A DNA stretch of 64,000 nt from LMUY01 sp964247705 (lineage in GTDB: Bacteria; Pseudomonadota; Alphaproteobacteria; Acetobacterales; Acetobacteraceae), in assembly GCA_964247705.1 (NCBI GenBank), contig CAXTVQ010000013.1, forward strand, positions 1 to 64,000. The letters run 5' to 3'. Below the pieces are notes generated by a model. It did no database searches. It saw only the letters and a program-made list of their open reading frames with translations, and had not been told where the DNA came from. Below are positions 52,320 through 61,327 of the stretch, in pieces (the first letter of the stretch is position 1; each line of letters begins with the position of its first letter). Made by a program: the position numbers and the translations under genes.

Positions 52320-54118
52320 GCGTGCTGTCCCTGCGCGATGTGACCGTCACGGCGCGGCTCGGCGGTACGGAGGTGGACCTGTTGCGCCGGGTCTCGTTCG
52401 AGCTGGAGGCAGGCCGCGTGCTGGGCGTGGTGGGCGAGTCCGGGGCGGGCAAGAGCATGCTCGGCCGGCTGATCGCGCGGCTGCTGCCGGAGGGGTTCCG
52501 CGTCACCACCGGCACGATGCGGTTCGACGGCGCCGACCTGCTCGCCCTGCCGCCGGAGGCGACGCGCGCGCTGCTCGGCCGGCGGATCGCGTTCATTCCG
52601 CAGGAGCCAGCGGCGGCGCTGGACCCCGTGCGCAGCATCGGCTGGCAGTGGCGCCAGCATCTCGCCCGCATCGGCGTCCCCCGCTCGGACCGGCACGCAC
52701 GCAGCCTGGCTGCGCTGGACGAGGTCGGGCTGCGGGACCCGGCGGGCGTGCTGCGCCGCTACCCGCACCAGCTTTCCGGCGGCGAGTGCCAGCGGGTGCT
52801 GATCGCGCTCGCCTTCGCCTCCAGCCCCGCTTTGCTGGTGGCGGACGAGCCGACCACGGCTTTGGACGTGACCACGCAGGCGACGATCATCGCCCTGCTC
52901 CGCCGGATGCAGGCGGCGCACGGCACGGCGGTGCTGTTCATCACGCACGATCTACGGTTGGCCCGCACCGTGTGCGACGACGCGCTCGTGCTCTACGCCG
53001 GGGACCCGGTGGAGCGCGGACCGGCTGGCACCCTGTTCGCCACCGCCGCCCACCCTTACACGCGGGCGTTGCTGGCCGCGAACCCGCGCCTGACCGGACC
53101 GCGCACGGTGCTGCTTCCGTTGCCGGACACCATGCCGGGCCCGCTCGCCTTTGCCGCGGCGCCCGGTTGCCGGTTCGCCAGCCGCTGCCCCGTCGCGGAC
53201 CCGGCCTGCGTCGCCATGCGCCCCGCCTGGCGCCGCGTCGGGCCTGGGCACGAGGTCACCTGTTCGCCGGGTTGCGCCGTCGAGGCTGCGGCTTCGCGGC
53301 CGCTCCTTCTGTCGTCGACCCCAGCGGCCGGCGCGGCGGTGCTGCGTGTGACCGGGCTTGGCAAAACCTATCCCGGCCGGTGGGGAGGCCGCCCGACCGT
53401 GGCGTTGCAGCCCATCGATCTCGCGGTCGCACCCGGCGAGATCCTCGGCGTGGTGGGCGAGAGCGGCAGCGGCAAGAGCACGCTCGCCCGGCTGCTGGTG
53501 GGGCTGGAGCGCCCCACCTCCGGCCGCATCCTGCTCGATGGCGCCGACATCACCCGCACCCACGATGCACGCCGCCGCGCCGCGCTGCAGATGGTGTTCC
53601 AGAACCCGCAATCGGCACTCAACCCGCGCCGCACGGTGGCGGACCTGCTCACCCAGGCGCTGGAGACAACGGGGGCCACCCAAGCGGCCCGCCGCGCCCG
53701 TGCCGCCGAATTGCTGCGTGCCACCGGGCTTTCGCCGGAGCTGGCGGGGCGGTACCCGTTCCAGCTCTCCGGCGGGCAGCGCCAGCGTGTCAACATCGCC
53801 CGCGCGCTCTGCACGGCCCCCCGCATCCTGTTGGCCGACGAGATCGTCTCCGGGCTCGACGTCTCGGTGCAGGCGCAATTGCTCAACCTGCTGTTGCAGT
53901 TGCGCAGCGAGCTTGGCTTGGCCATCGTGCTGATCAGCCACGACCTCTCCGTGGTGCGCTACCTGTGCGACCGGGTTCTGGTGCTGCAGCGGGGCGCGCT
54001 GATGGAGAGTGCGGACGCCGCCGACCTGTTTGCCCGCCCGGCCTCGGCCTACACCCGGACCTTGCTCGAGTCCTGCCCGCCGGACCCGCTGCCCCTGCCC
54101 GAAGGAGTGCCCGCATGA
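52316..54118 (+). CDS. Fused dipeptide ABC transporter ATPase (DppD-DppF)
   Basis: 600-residue protein with two ATPase domains. The first has Walker A GESGAGKSM, signature LSGGECQRVLIALAF and Walker B LLVADEPTTALD; its C-terminal oligopeptide motif with four cysteines (GCRFASRCPVADPAC and EVTCSPGC) suggests the Fe-S-type OppD/DppD tail. The second has Walker A GESGSGKST, signature LSGGQRQRVNIARAL and ADEIVSGLD. The linker is near residue 330-345. DppD and DppF are usually separate; the fusion gives both sites on one chain. Confidence 0.92.
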   Translation: MSVLSLRDVTVTARLGGTEVDLLRRVSFELEAGRVLGVVGESGAGKSMLGRLIARLLPEGFRVTTGTMRFDGADLLALPPEATRALLGRRIAFIPQEPAAALDPVRSIGWQWRQHLARIGVPRSDRHARSLAALDEVGLRDPAGVLRRYPHQLSGGECQRVLIALAFASSPALLVADEPTTALDVTTQATIIALLRRMQAAHGTAVLFITHDLRLARTVCDDALVLYAGDPVERGPAGTLFATAAHPYTRALLAANPRLTGPRTVLLPLPDTMPGPLAFAAAPGCRFASRCPVADPACVAMRPAWRRVGPGHEVTCSPGCAVEAAASRPLLLSSTPAAGAAVLRVTGLGKTYPGRWGGRPTVALQPIDLAVAPGEILGVVGESGSGKSTLARLLVGLERPTSGRILLDGADITRTHDARRRAALQMVFQNPQSALNPRRTVADLLTQALETTGATQAARRARAAELLRATGLSPELAGRYPFQLSGGQRQRVNIARALCTAPRILLADEIVSGLDVSVQAQLLNLLLQLRSELGLAIVLISHDLSVVRYLCDRVLVLQRGALMESADAADLFARPASAYTRTLLESCPPDPLPLPEGVPA

Positions 54119-55632
54119 GCCTGAGCCGCCGCATGATCGCCCAGAGCCTGGCCGGTGCGGGCCTCGCTGCACTGCTGCCCCGCGCGGGTTGGGCCCAGGC
54201 TACGGACACGCTCAGCATCGCCTATCCCGGGGACGTGCCGGTGTGGGACCCGAACCTGCGTACGCACGTGGTGGGCCACTCCCTGTTCAAATGCGTGTTC
54301 GACCAGCCGCTCACCTACACGCCGGACCTGAAGCTCAGCCCGGCGCTGGTCACCCAGTGGCAGAGCGCGCCGGACGGCAAGACGCTCGACCTGCAATTCC
54401 GCGACGACGTGTCGTTCCACAACGGCGACCGTATGACGGCGGAGGATTTCCGGTTCACGTTCTTCGAGCGGCCGCATGCCGAGAAGCTGGACATCAGCGG
54501 CGTGTGGCGCCGGGTGTCCGATATCGAGGTCGTGTCCCCCACCCACGCGGTGATGCATTTCAGCGCGCCGATGCCCTCGGCGATCCCGTGGCTCGCCTTC
54601 CTGGCCAGCTTCGTCGTGCCCAAGAAGTATTTCACCGCGGTCGGGCATGATGGGTTCGTGGCCAAGCCGGTCGGCTCCGGCCCCTATAAGCTCGCCAGCT
54701 ACGCGCAGAGCGCGCGCATCGGGCTCGAGGCGTTCGACGGATACTGGGGGGAGACGCCCGCCTATAAGCAGGTCACGTTCGAGATCCTGGGTGACGTGTC
54801 CAGCCGCACCGCCGCCATCGAGAGCCGCCGGGTGGGCTTGGGCGCCGAGATCCCGGTGCGGGAGGCGACCCGGCTGGGAGCGGACCCGCAACTGCGCGCC
54901 AGCATCGAGCCGTTCACCGACATCTATATCCTGCAGGTCGCCAACACAGGCGCGTTCAAGGACCAGAACGTCCGCTTGGCCGCACACCACGCGATCGACA
55001 AGGAGGCGATCAGCCGCGCGTTGTTCGGCGGCAAGGCCAACCCGATCGCGGTGCCGGCCGCCCGGGGCACGCCTGGCTACCCGGAGGATTTCAAGTTCGC
55101 CTACGACCCGGCGATGGCGGTGGCGCTCATGAAGCAGGCCGGGTTCGGCCCGGACAAGCCGGTGGACATCACGCTGTCCACCACCAATGGCGTGTTTCCC
55201 GGCGACTACGACATGACGCGGGTGATCGCCCAGATGTGGTCCCGCATCGGGCTGCGCGCGAAGGTGGAGACGATCGAGTTCGTGCAGTATCAGGAACGGC
55301 TGCGCTCGGGGGTGTCGTCGGAGGCGACGACGTATCGCTGGGGCAACATGACCGGGGACCCGGAGCTTTACACGGGCTACATGCTGAACCCGAAGTTTCC
55401 GTTCGCGGCCTGGCACAGTGACGACGTGTCCGAGCGGCTGGATCCGCTGTTCAGCGAGACGGACGAGGCTAAGCGCAACGCGGGCTACCGCGCGTTCAAC
55501 CGGTGGGCGGTGGAGATGGGCTATACGATTCCGCTGCTGCAGGGTGTGGCGAGTTCGGTGTATCGGCGGACGGTTGGGTTTGTGCCGTATGCGAACGGGT
55601 GGATCGTGCCGGGGGCTTACAAGGCGGCTTAG
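54115..55632 (+). CDS. Peptide/opine ABC transporter substrate-binding protein
   Basis: 505-residue periplasmic protein of the SBP family 5. The N-terminus MSLSRRMIAQSLAGAGLAALLPRAGWAQ is a twin-arginine-like signal. The family core is visible: YDQPLTYTPDL-like FDQPLTYTPDLKLSPALV, FHNGDRMTAEDFRFTFF, VKPVGSGPYKL-type KPVGSGPYKLASY and the C-terminal PYANGWIVPGAYKAA. Unusual gene order: the binding protein is last in the operon. The ligand could be a di/oligopeptide, opine or glutathione-like compound. Confidence 0.9.
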   Translation: MSLSRRMIAQSLAGAGLAALLPRAGWAQATDTLSIAYPGDVPVWDPNLRTHVVGHSLFKCVFDQPLTYTPDLKLSPALVTQWQSAPDGKTLDLQFRDDVSFHNGDRMTAEDFRFTFFERPHAEKLDISGVWRRVSDIEVVSPTHAVMHFSAPMPSAIPWLAFLASFVVPKKYFTAVGHDGFVAKPVGSGPYKLASYAQSARIGLEAFDGYWGETPAYKQVTFEILGDVSSRTAAIESRRVGLGAEIPVREATRLGADPQLRASIEPFTDIYILQVANTGAFKDQNVRLAAHHAIDKEAISRALFGGKANPIAVPAARGTPGYPEDFKFAYDPAMAVALMKQAGFGPDKPVDITLSTTNGVFPGDYDMTRVIAQMWSRIGLRAKVETIEFVQYQERLRSGVSSEATTYRWGNMTGDPELYTGYMLNPKFPFAAWHSDDVSERLDPLFSETDEAKRNAGYRAFNRWAVEMGYTIPLLQGVASSVYRRTVGFVPYANGWIVPGAYKAA

Positions 55633-55678
55633 ACCCTCACCCCGGCCCTCTCCGTGAAGGACGGGAGAGGGAGACGGC
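55633..55678. repeat. GC-rich palindromic element, copy 9
   Basis: CCCTCACCCCGGCCCTCTCCGT and ACGGGAGAGGGAGA arms around a short loop, between convergent genes. The CCCTCACCCCGGCCCTCTCC form is the longer variant of the element. It may act as a bidirectional transcript end. Confidence 0.72.
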
Positions 55679-55680
55679 TG

Positions 55681-56997
55681 TCAGTGAAGCTTCACCCTTG
55701 GCTCCCACCGCCGCGCAAAACCGTGCGCGATGGTGTCCAGCGCAACCTTCCGCCCGCCGAAAAGGGCGTGCTGGTGCATCTTGTACAGCGACCGATACAT
55801 GACCCGGGCGAACAACCCCTCGATGAACAGGCTCTTGCCTGCTAAGCCGCCCATCAAGTTGCCCACCGTGCTGTACTCGCCGAGCGACACCAACGAGCCG
55901 AAATCGCGGTAATGGAACGGCTCCAACGGCTTGCCGGCCAGCTTGCGCCGGATCTGCCCGACCATGAAGCTGGCTTGCTGGTGCGCGGCCTGCGCGCGGG
56001 GCGGCACTGGTGTCTCGAATCCTTGCCGAGGAGCCGCGGCGCAGTCGCCGATGGCGAAGATGTCCGGGTCCGCCGTTGTCTGCAGCGTGTCGCGGACCAC
56101 CAACTGGTTGCTCCGCGTGACCTCCAGCCCGTCCAGGTCCTTCAGGAAGTCCGGGCCTTTCACGCCGGCCGACCACACCACCAACTCGGAGGCGATGAAC
56201 TCGCCGCCCTCCAGCAAGACGCCGTCCGCTCGCACTTCGGACACCTTGGCGCCGGTCCGCACCTCGACCCCAAGGCCTTTCAACTGCTCAAGCGCCTTGT
56301 TCGACATGCGCTCCGGCAGGGCGGGCAGGATCCGCGGCGCGGCCTCGATCAGGATGATGCGCACGTCCCGCTCGGCGTTGACCCGGTCGAGCCCTTGAGC
56401 CACCACCTCGCGCACGGTGCGGTGCAGCTCGGCGGCCAGTTCGGTGCCGGTGGCACCCGCGCCGATGATCGCGACGTAGAGCTGGCCGGCCCGCACCTCG
56501 CCCGCCTGGGAATGGGCGCGGATGCAGGCGTTGACCAGGCGCCGGTTGAAGCGCGCCGCCTGCTCCGGCGTCTCGAGGGGCACAGCGTGCTGCGCGGCGC
56601 CGGGTGTGCCGAAATCGTTGGTGACGCTGCCGACGGCGAGCACGAGAGTGTCGTAGCGGAACGAACGGGTGGCGGTGATCTCGCGCCCCTCGTCGTCATG
56701 CGTGGCGCCGAGATGGACCTCGTGGCGCGCGCGGTCCAATCCGACCAACTCGCCGAACCGGTAGCGGAAGCGGTGCCGGTGCGCGTGGGCCAGGTAGTTC
56801 GTCTCGTGCGTGCCGGGGTCGATGCTGCCGGCAGCCACGGCGTGCAGCAGCGGTTTCCACAGATGCGTCCTTGCGCGCTCGACCAGGGCGATCTGGGCGG
56901 CCCCGCGCCGGCCGAGCGTCTTGCCGAGGCGGGTGACCAGTTGCAAACCGGCGGCTCCTCCGCCGACGACGACGATTTCCGGTAACGCGTCGGGCAT
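55681..56997 (-). CDS. ndh: Type II NADH dehydrogenase (NDH-2)
   Basis: 438-residue flavoprotein that passes electrons from NADH to quinone without proton pumping. FAD-binding IVVVGGGAAGLQLVTRLG, NAD-binding VAIIGAGATGTELAAELHR and FAIGDCAAAP are in order. The C-terminus has the membrane-associating amphipathic part (STVGNLMGGLAGKSLFIEGL). Start ATG 56997 is preceded by AGGAG at 8 bases. It follows the dioxygenase gene by 90 bases with a hairpin between, so it probably has its own promoter. Confidence 0.92.
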   Translation of the reverse strand: MPDALPEIVVVGGGAAGLQLVTRLGKTLGRRGAAQIALVERARTHLWKPLLHAVAAGSIDPGTHETNYLAHAHRHRFRYRFGELVGLDRARHEVHLGATHDDEGREITATRSFRYDTLVLAVGSVTNDFGTPGAAQHAVPLETPEQAARFNRRLVNACIRAHSQAGEVRAGQLYVAIIGAGATGTELAAELHRTVREVVAQGLDRVNAERDVRIILIEAAPRILPALPERMSNKALEQLKGLGVEVRTGAKVSEVRADGVLLEGGEFIASELVVWSAGVKGPDFLKDLDGLEVTRSNQLVVRDTLQTTADPDIFAIGDCAAAPRQGFETPVPPRAQAAHQQASFMVGQIRRKLAGKPLEPFHYRDFGSLVSLGEYSTVGNLMGGLAGKSLFIEGLFARVMYRSLYKMHQHALFGGRKVALDTIAHGFARRWEPRVKLH

Positions 56998-57055
56998 GGC
57001 AGGTCTCCTCCGCTGCAGAAGCACAACGAAGAATGGGGCTTTGCCTTAAACCCCA

Positions 57056-57077
57056 CCAGAGGACAGTCGTCCTCTGG
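57056..57077 (-). terminator. Intrinsic terminator after the channel-dioxygenase operon
   Basis: CCAGAGGAC, loop GACT (minus strand), GTCCTCTGG, followed by TGGGGTTT. A 9-base perfect stem lies 10 bases after the dioxygenase stop on the minus strand. The T-run is weak. Confidence 0.55.
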
Positions 57078-57087
57078 ACGCCTATTG

Positions 57088-57822
57088 TTAGGCTGCGCTC
57101 AGCCGCCGGAACGTTACCACCAGCACGTCCCGGAACGCCGGGCGGGCGGGGTCCTTCGGCTCCACCGGGGTCACCCCGTGATAAACGCGCGAGTCGTCTA
57201 CCCAGGCGGCATCCATCGGCCGCGCCAGGGTGAACGAGCCCAGCAACCGCCGGTCCAGATCGTGGATCGTGGTCTCGCCGCTCGCGATGTTCTCCCGACG
57301 CACCAGCAGCACCAGCACCCAATCCACCCCGTCCCGGTGCATCCCCTCCGGCGTCGGCTGACCCGCCTGGCCGGGTTGCGCCTCGATGCGGAACTGGTGC
57401 ACCTCCACCTCCCAGCCCGGCACGCCCGGCGAAAGCGTGTCGAACACGACCTGGCACGTCTGCAACACGGCGCGGAACGCGGGCATCCGCTCGACCGCCT
57501 CCGTCACCGGGTCGAACCACCGCGCGACGCCGCCATTCAGTGCGTTGTAGTCGCGGCTTTGGTAATGCGGCCGATGCTCCAGCCGCTCGATACCGCCGGC
57601 GGTCGCCGAGAACACCGCGTGCCGCCGCCGGCGATACCGCCCACCATCGGCCATGTAGGTGTCGAGCCCCAGATCGTCCCAGCTCGCGGCAAAAGCGTCC
57701 CACTCCGCCAGGCCCTGCGCTTCCAGCACGCCGCGCATCTCGTTGTCGTGCACGAAGGCGAAGCCGTCACGCCCGACGAGGTCGGCGATGGTAGGGCGGC
57801 TGGTGGCGGGATTGACGTTCAC
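57088..57822 (-). CDS. 2-oxoglutarate/Fe(II)-dependent dioxygenase (BsmA/IDO type, PF10014)
   Basis: 244-residue member of the 2OG-Fe_Oxy_2 family, which includes biofilm protein BsmA and L-isoleucine 4-hydroxylase. The iron ligands are HxD in GMHRDGVDWV near residue 160 and the distal His in SRVYHGVTPV near 215; the 2OG-binding Arg is expected in FRDVLVVTFRR. It may hydroxylate a free amino acid such as isoleucine or leucine. The start is GTG 57822, overlapping the channel stop (GTGA), so it is coupled to the mechanosensitive channel. The link between the two is unexplained. Confidence 0.88.
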   Translation of the reverse strand: MNVNPATSRPTIADLVGRDGFAFVHDNEMRGVLEAQGLAEWDAFAASWDDLGLDTYMADGGRYRRRRHAVFSATAGGIERLEHRPHYQSRDYNALNGGVARWFDPVTEAVERMPAFRAVLQTCQVVFDTLSPGVPGWEVEVHQFRIEAQPGQAGQPTPEGMHRDGVDWVLVLLVRRENIASGETTIHDLDRRLLGSFTLARPMDAAWVDDSRVYHGVTPVEPKDPARPAFRDVLVVTFRRLSAA

Positions 57823-60149
57823 TGCGCGGCTTCCTGGATCGATGATTCGGCGGCGGACGAAGCGGGGAACGGCTCCGGCTGCGGGATCGGCCGCTCGGCG
57901 CCTGGTGGCAACCAGCCTTGCACCTTATACGCCGTGATCGGGCTCTGCACCGCATTCTCGTCAAAGCAGTACTTCACCCGGCGATTGAACTCCCGGTTCA
58001 CGGCCCACCGCTGCGACGGCGTCGTGCGGATGCGGATACGCATGGTCCAAGCCGTATCGGTGAAGGAATACACGCCCATCACCTCCAGATCGGCCGTGAT
58101 CGCATCTTCCCAGCGCGGCTCCTTGCGCATCGCCTTCACGATACCGGTCAGCAAGCCCCCCACCCGGTCCGGCTCCTCGTTCAGCCCGATCGGCAGGTCG
58201 ACCACGGCGTAGGAGAAGTCCCGCGTTTGATTGGTCACCGTCGTCACGGAGGAGAACGGGATCATGTGCACCGAGCCGTCCAGCGCCCGCAGCCGGATGG
58301 TGCGGATGGAGAGGTACTCCACTGTTCCCGTCAGGCTGGCCAGGGTGACGACGTCGCCCACCTGCATCGTGTTCTCCAGCAGCAGGAACAGCCCGGTGAT
58401 CAGGTCCTGCACCAACTTCTGCGAGCCGAAGCCGATCGCCACACCGAGCACGCCGGCGCCGGCCAGCAACGGGGCGATGTTCACGCCCACCTGGCTCAGC
58501 ACGATCAACCCGGCGATAATGAAGATCGTCACCAGCAGCGCCGTGCGCAGCATTGGCAGCAGCGTGCGCAGCCGCGCCGCCCGCGCCGTTTGCGCCGCCC
58601 GGGTCAGGCTTGCGACCTTGCTCTCCACGCCGGCGTTGGCTGCCTCCCACACCACGATGGCAATCAGGATGGTGATCGCGGACGTCGTCAGTGCGGAGAG
58701 CAGCCGCTCGCCCAACTGTCCGCCGGAGAACCAGGTGATCGGGCTGAAGCCCCAGGCCTCCAGCAAGGCTAGACCGGTCGCCACGCTCAGCAGCCCGATC
58801 AGTGCCGCGCGCACGACGGGGTAGTAGTTGAGCAGCCGCCGCTCCAGCCCCGGGAACTGCACCGACCGGTCGGCCCCGAGCCGCATGCTGCGGTCCAACG
58901 CGCCAAGCAGCACGATCGAGATCAGCCGCGCCACGATCAGCGTGCCGGACGTTTCCACGAAGAAGGTGAGCAACCGGGCATAGCCGTCGCGGATCTGCGC
59001 CGCGGCCACGAGCCAGAGCGCGATGATGTAGAAGATGGCGATGAAGTGCCAGCGGGACGCCAGGTGGTTCTGCAAGGCGGCTAGCGTGCCCGTCCGGCTT
59101 TTGCGGGCGCGCAGCCGATTGGTCACCGCGTGGCGGGATTGGAGCACCACAACGACGAGCATGATGTGCACGACCAGCGCCACGAGCTTGATGAACACGT
59201 CATGCGCCGACCGGTAGAGGCCGAACAGCAGGCCCACCTCCGCCGCCGCGAAGCCGAACACGGCCACTGCACTCAGCCGCCGCACCCAGCGCTCGATGTA
59301 GCCGGCCCAATAGTCGTCGCACTGGATCAGCCGCAGCCGGTGGTTGGCCGGCGAGACGAAAGTGCGGGTGACGCACATGACGACGCTGCAGATCACGTAG
59401 GCGTCCACGACCGCGAGCACCACCAGCCTGGTGTTGGTCTGCGCGCCGAGCGGCGTGGTCAGCATCGCGTGCCCGACGGCGGCGAACACGGCGACCGGCA
59501 CCAGGTCCACCAGCAGGGCCGCCAGCACGAAGGGCAGGCGCCGCAGCATCCGCCACGCGACGCTCAGCCCCCGCCTATGCGCCACCTGCACCTCGTGGCT
59601 GGACGCGTCCGGCAGATCGTCCGGGATCGGTTCGTCGGCCGGCGCCCGCGCGTCCAGGAAGCGCCGCGCGCCCCCCAGCAAATATTGTGCAGCCCACTCG
59701 ATAGCGCGCGCGACGGCCAGGATGACCGCCAGCTTCCACGCGGCCTCGACGACGCGGTCGCGGGCGGCCGGGTCGGAGGCAGTATCGGCCACCCAGCGCC
59801 ACAGCAAGGGGACGTCGCCAACGGCCTGGATCGTGGATTCGAACTCGGCGCCCAGCTTGCTGGCCCATTGCGACCCTTGCACCACCAACTCGGCGCCCAC
59901 GCTGTCGGCCGCGACCACGGCCGGTTTGGCCGGCGCGGCGGGGATGGCACGGACCATGTTCTCCAGCGTGGCGGCGAACTCGGCGCGCTTCTTGTCGTCG
60001 TGCAGCACGTCCAGCACCGCTTGCGCCTGGGCCGGCGTCAGCGTCGGCGCGGCCGGAGCGGGGGTTGCCGGCGGGGCAAGTGCGGCTTGCGCCCTCACCC
60101 CGATCGGCATGGCCAGGAGGAGCAGGAGCCATAAGAAAGCAGTACGCAT
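57819..60149 (-). CDS. Large MscS-family mechanosensitive ion channel
   Basis: 776-residue inner-membrane channel with signal peptide MRTAFLWLLLLLAMPIGVRAQA, a Pro/Ala-rich periplasmic domain to about residue 170, several extra helices, and the MscS core. The pore helix is near residues 555-600 (LLAGAGVLGVAIGFGSQKLV) followed by the beta domain (MQVGDVVTLASLTGTVEYLS). The MscS core is conserved; the size suits MscK- or YbiO/YjeP-like members. It opens under membrane tension to release solutes on osmotic downshift. Start ATG 60149 gives the signal peptide. It overlaps the dioxygenase GTG by 4 bases. Confidence 0.9.
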   Translation of the reverse strand: MRTAFLWLLLLLAMPIGVRAQAALAPPATPAPAAPTLTPAQAQAVLDVLHDDKKRAEFAATLENMVRAIPAAPAKPAVVAADSVGAELVVQGSQWASKLGAEFESTIQAVGDVPLLWRWVADTASDPAARDRVVEAAWKLAVILAVARAIEWAAQYLLGGARRFLDARAPADEPIPDDLPDASSHEVQVAHRRGLSVAWRMLRRLPFVLAALLVDLVPVAVFAAVGHAMLTTPLGAQTNTRLVVLAVVDAYVICSVVMCVTRTFVSPANHRLRLIQCDDYWAGYIERWVRRLSAVAVFGFAAAEVGLLFGLYRSAHDVFIKLVALVVHIMLVVVVLQSRHAVTNRLRARKSRTGTLAALQNHLASRWHFIAIFYIIALWLVAAAQIRDGYARLLTFFVETSGTLIVARLISIVLLGALDRSMRLGADRSVQFPGLERRLLNYYPVVRAALIGLLSVATGLALLEAWGFSPITWFSGGQLGERLLSALTTSAITILIAIVVWEAANAGVESKVASLTRAAQTARAARLRTLLPMLRTALLVTIFIIAGLIVLSQVGVNIAPLLAGAGVLGVAIGFGSQKLVQDLITGLFLLLENTMQVGDVVTLASLTGTVEYLSIRTIRLRALDGSVHMIPFSSVTTVTNQTRDFSYAVVDLPIGLNEEPDRVGGLLTGIVKAMRKEPRWEDAITADLEVMGVYSFTDTAWTMRIRIRTTPSQRWAVNREFNRRVKYCFDENAVQSPITAYKVQGWLPPGAERPIPQPEPFPASSAAESSIQEAAQ

Positions 60150-60239
60150 CCGCCCGTACCGCCATAGGCGGCCACCCGGTGTCAACCAGCTTGGCCAAAA
60201 CGGGGTGCACAAGCCGGAACGCCTTCCCATTTGCTCTGT

Positions 60240-60437
60240 ATGAAGACCGTGCTGATCGTGCTCGTCGTGATAATGATGCTGGCCACGCTGGGCGTGCTCT
60301 TCGCCGGCTTGCTCGGCCTGGTGCGGGGCGGCTCGGACCCCTACCGGTCCAACCGGCTCATGCGCTGGCGGGTGTTGCTGCAAGCGGGCACCTTGGTGCT
60401 GTTCATGCTGCTGATACATTTGTTGCGGTCTGCCTAG
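60240..60437 (+). CDS. Twin-transmembrane HIG1 domain protein
   Basis: 65-residue protein with two hydrophobic helices (VLIVLVVIMMLATLGVLFAG and VLLQAGTLVLFMLLIHLL) joined by a polar loop with GSDPYRSNRLMRWRV, matching bacterial HIG1/twin-transmembrane proteins. Homologues associate with cytochrome oxidase or other respiratory complexes, but the role is not proven here. ATG 60240 has no strong ribosome site. It precedes the micro-gene and etfBA and probably shares their transcript. Confidence 0.85.
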   Translation: MKTVLIVLVVIMMLATLGVLFAGLLGLVRGGSDPYRSNRLMRWRVLLQAGTLVLFMLLIHLLRSA

Positions 60438-60581
60438 ATGTTTGACAGCCCGATCGGCCGGCTTCTAAGGTCTTCCACCGTCTACGGCCTGGCCCGGGCC
60501 CGGTCCGTGCTGGCTGCGGAACTGCCGGGTCGGGATCGCGTAGCCATCCCCAAGATCCAGGAAACAACGGCGCTCCAATGA
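60438..60581 (+). CDS. Possible 47-residue micro-gene between HIG1 and etfB
   Basis: The reading frame starts at ATG 60438, directly after the HIG1 stop, and ends in TGA 60579-60581, overlapping the etfB ATG by 4 bases. The product begins MFDSPIGRLLRSSTVYGLAR and ends IPKIQETTALQ; it is polar with an amphipathic middle. No ribosome site is obvious, but coupling to HIG1 would allow translation. In some alphaproteobacteria a cobalamin adenosyltransferase gene occupies this position; no trace of it is visible here. Whether this peptide is real is uncertain. Confidence 0.4.
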   Translation: MFDSPIGRLLRSSTVYGLARARSVLAAELPGRDRVAIPKIQETTALQ

Positions 60582-61327
60582 AAATCCTCGTCCCCGTCAA
60601 GCGAGTGGTCGATTACAACGTCAAGGTGCGCGTCAAGGCGGACGGCACGGGCGTCGAGACCTCCGGCGTGAAGATGTCGATGAACCCGTTCGACGAGATC
60701 GCCGTCGAAGAAGCCGTCCGCCTGAAGGAGAAGGGCATCGCCACCGAGGTGATCGCCGTCTCCATGGGCCTGGCAGCCTGTGGCGAGACGATCCGCACGG
60801 CACTTGCCATGGGCGCCGACCGCGGCATCCTGGTCGAAACGGACGTCGAACTGCAGCCGCTGGCGGTTGCCAAGATGCTGAAGGCGCTCGTTATGAAGGA
60901 GGAGCCGCGGCTCGTCATCATGGGCAAGCAGGCGATCGACGACGACATGAACGCCACGGGGCAGATGCTGGCCGCCCTGCTCGGCTGGCCGCAGGGTACG
61001 TTCGCCTCCAAGCTCGACGTCTCCGGCGACAGCCTGACCGTTACGCGCGAGATCGACGGCGGGCTCGAGACGCTGACGCTGACCCTGCCGGCGATCATAA
61101 CGACCGATCTGCGCCTGAACGAGCCGCGCTATGCCTCGCTGCCCAACATCATGAAGGCGCGCAAGAAGCCGATCGAGAACATCAAGCCCGATGCGCTCGG
61201 CGTGGACCCGGCGCCGCGTCTCACCCTGGTGAGCGTTGCCGAGCCGCCGAAGCGCACCGCCGGCAAGAAAGTGGGCTCGGTGGCCGAACTCGTCTCCAAA
61301 CTCCGTACCGAAGCGAAGGTGATCTGA
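60578..61327 (+). CDS. etfB: Electron transfer flavoprotein beta subunit
   Basis: 249-residue ETF beta subunit that, with EtfA, accepts electrons from acyl-CoA and related dehydrogenases. MKILVPVKRVVDYNVKVRV is the classic start, with ALAMGADRGILVE and GKQAIDDDMNATGQMLA (AMP-binding and recognition loop). The C-terminal tail KVISFLN-like arm reads VAELVSKLRTEAKVI. Its stop abuts the etfA ATG. The pair usually feeds ETF:ubiquinone oxidoreductase, which is not in view. Confidence 0.96.
   Translation: MKILVPVKRVVDYNVKVRVKADGTGVETSGVKMSMNPFDEIAVEEAVRLKEKGIATEVIAVSMGLAACGETIRTALAMGADRGILVETDVELQPLAVAKMLKALVMKEEPRLVIMGKQAIDDDMNATGQMLAALLGWPQGTFASKLDVSGDSLTVTREIDGGLETLTLTLPAIITTDLRLNEPRYASLPNIMKARKKPIENIKPDALGVDPAPRLTLVSVAEPPKRTAGKKVGSVAELVSKLRTEAKVI

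Noticed and set aside
5401..55678. CRISPR array
   Set aside because: The palindromic repeats are far apart and lack regular spacing or unique spacers; no cas gene is present.
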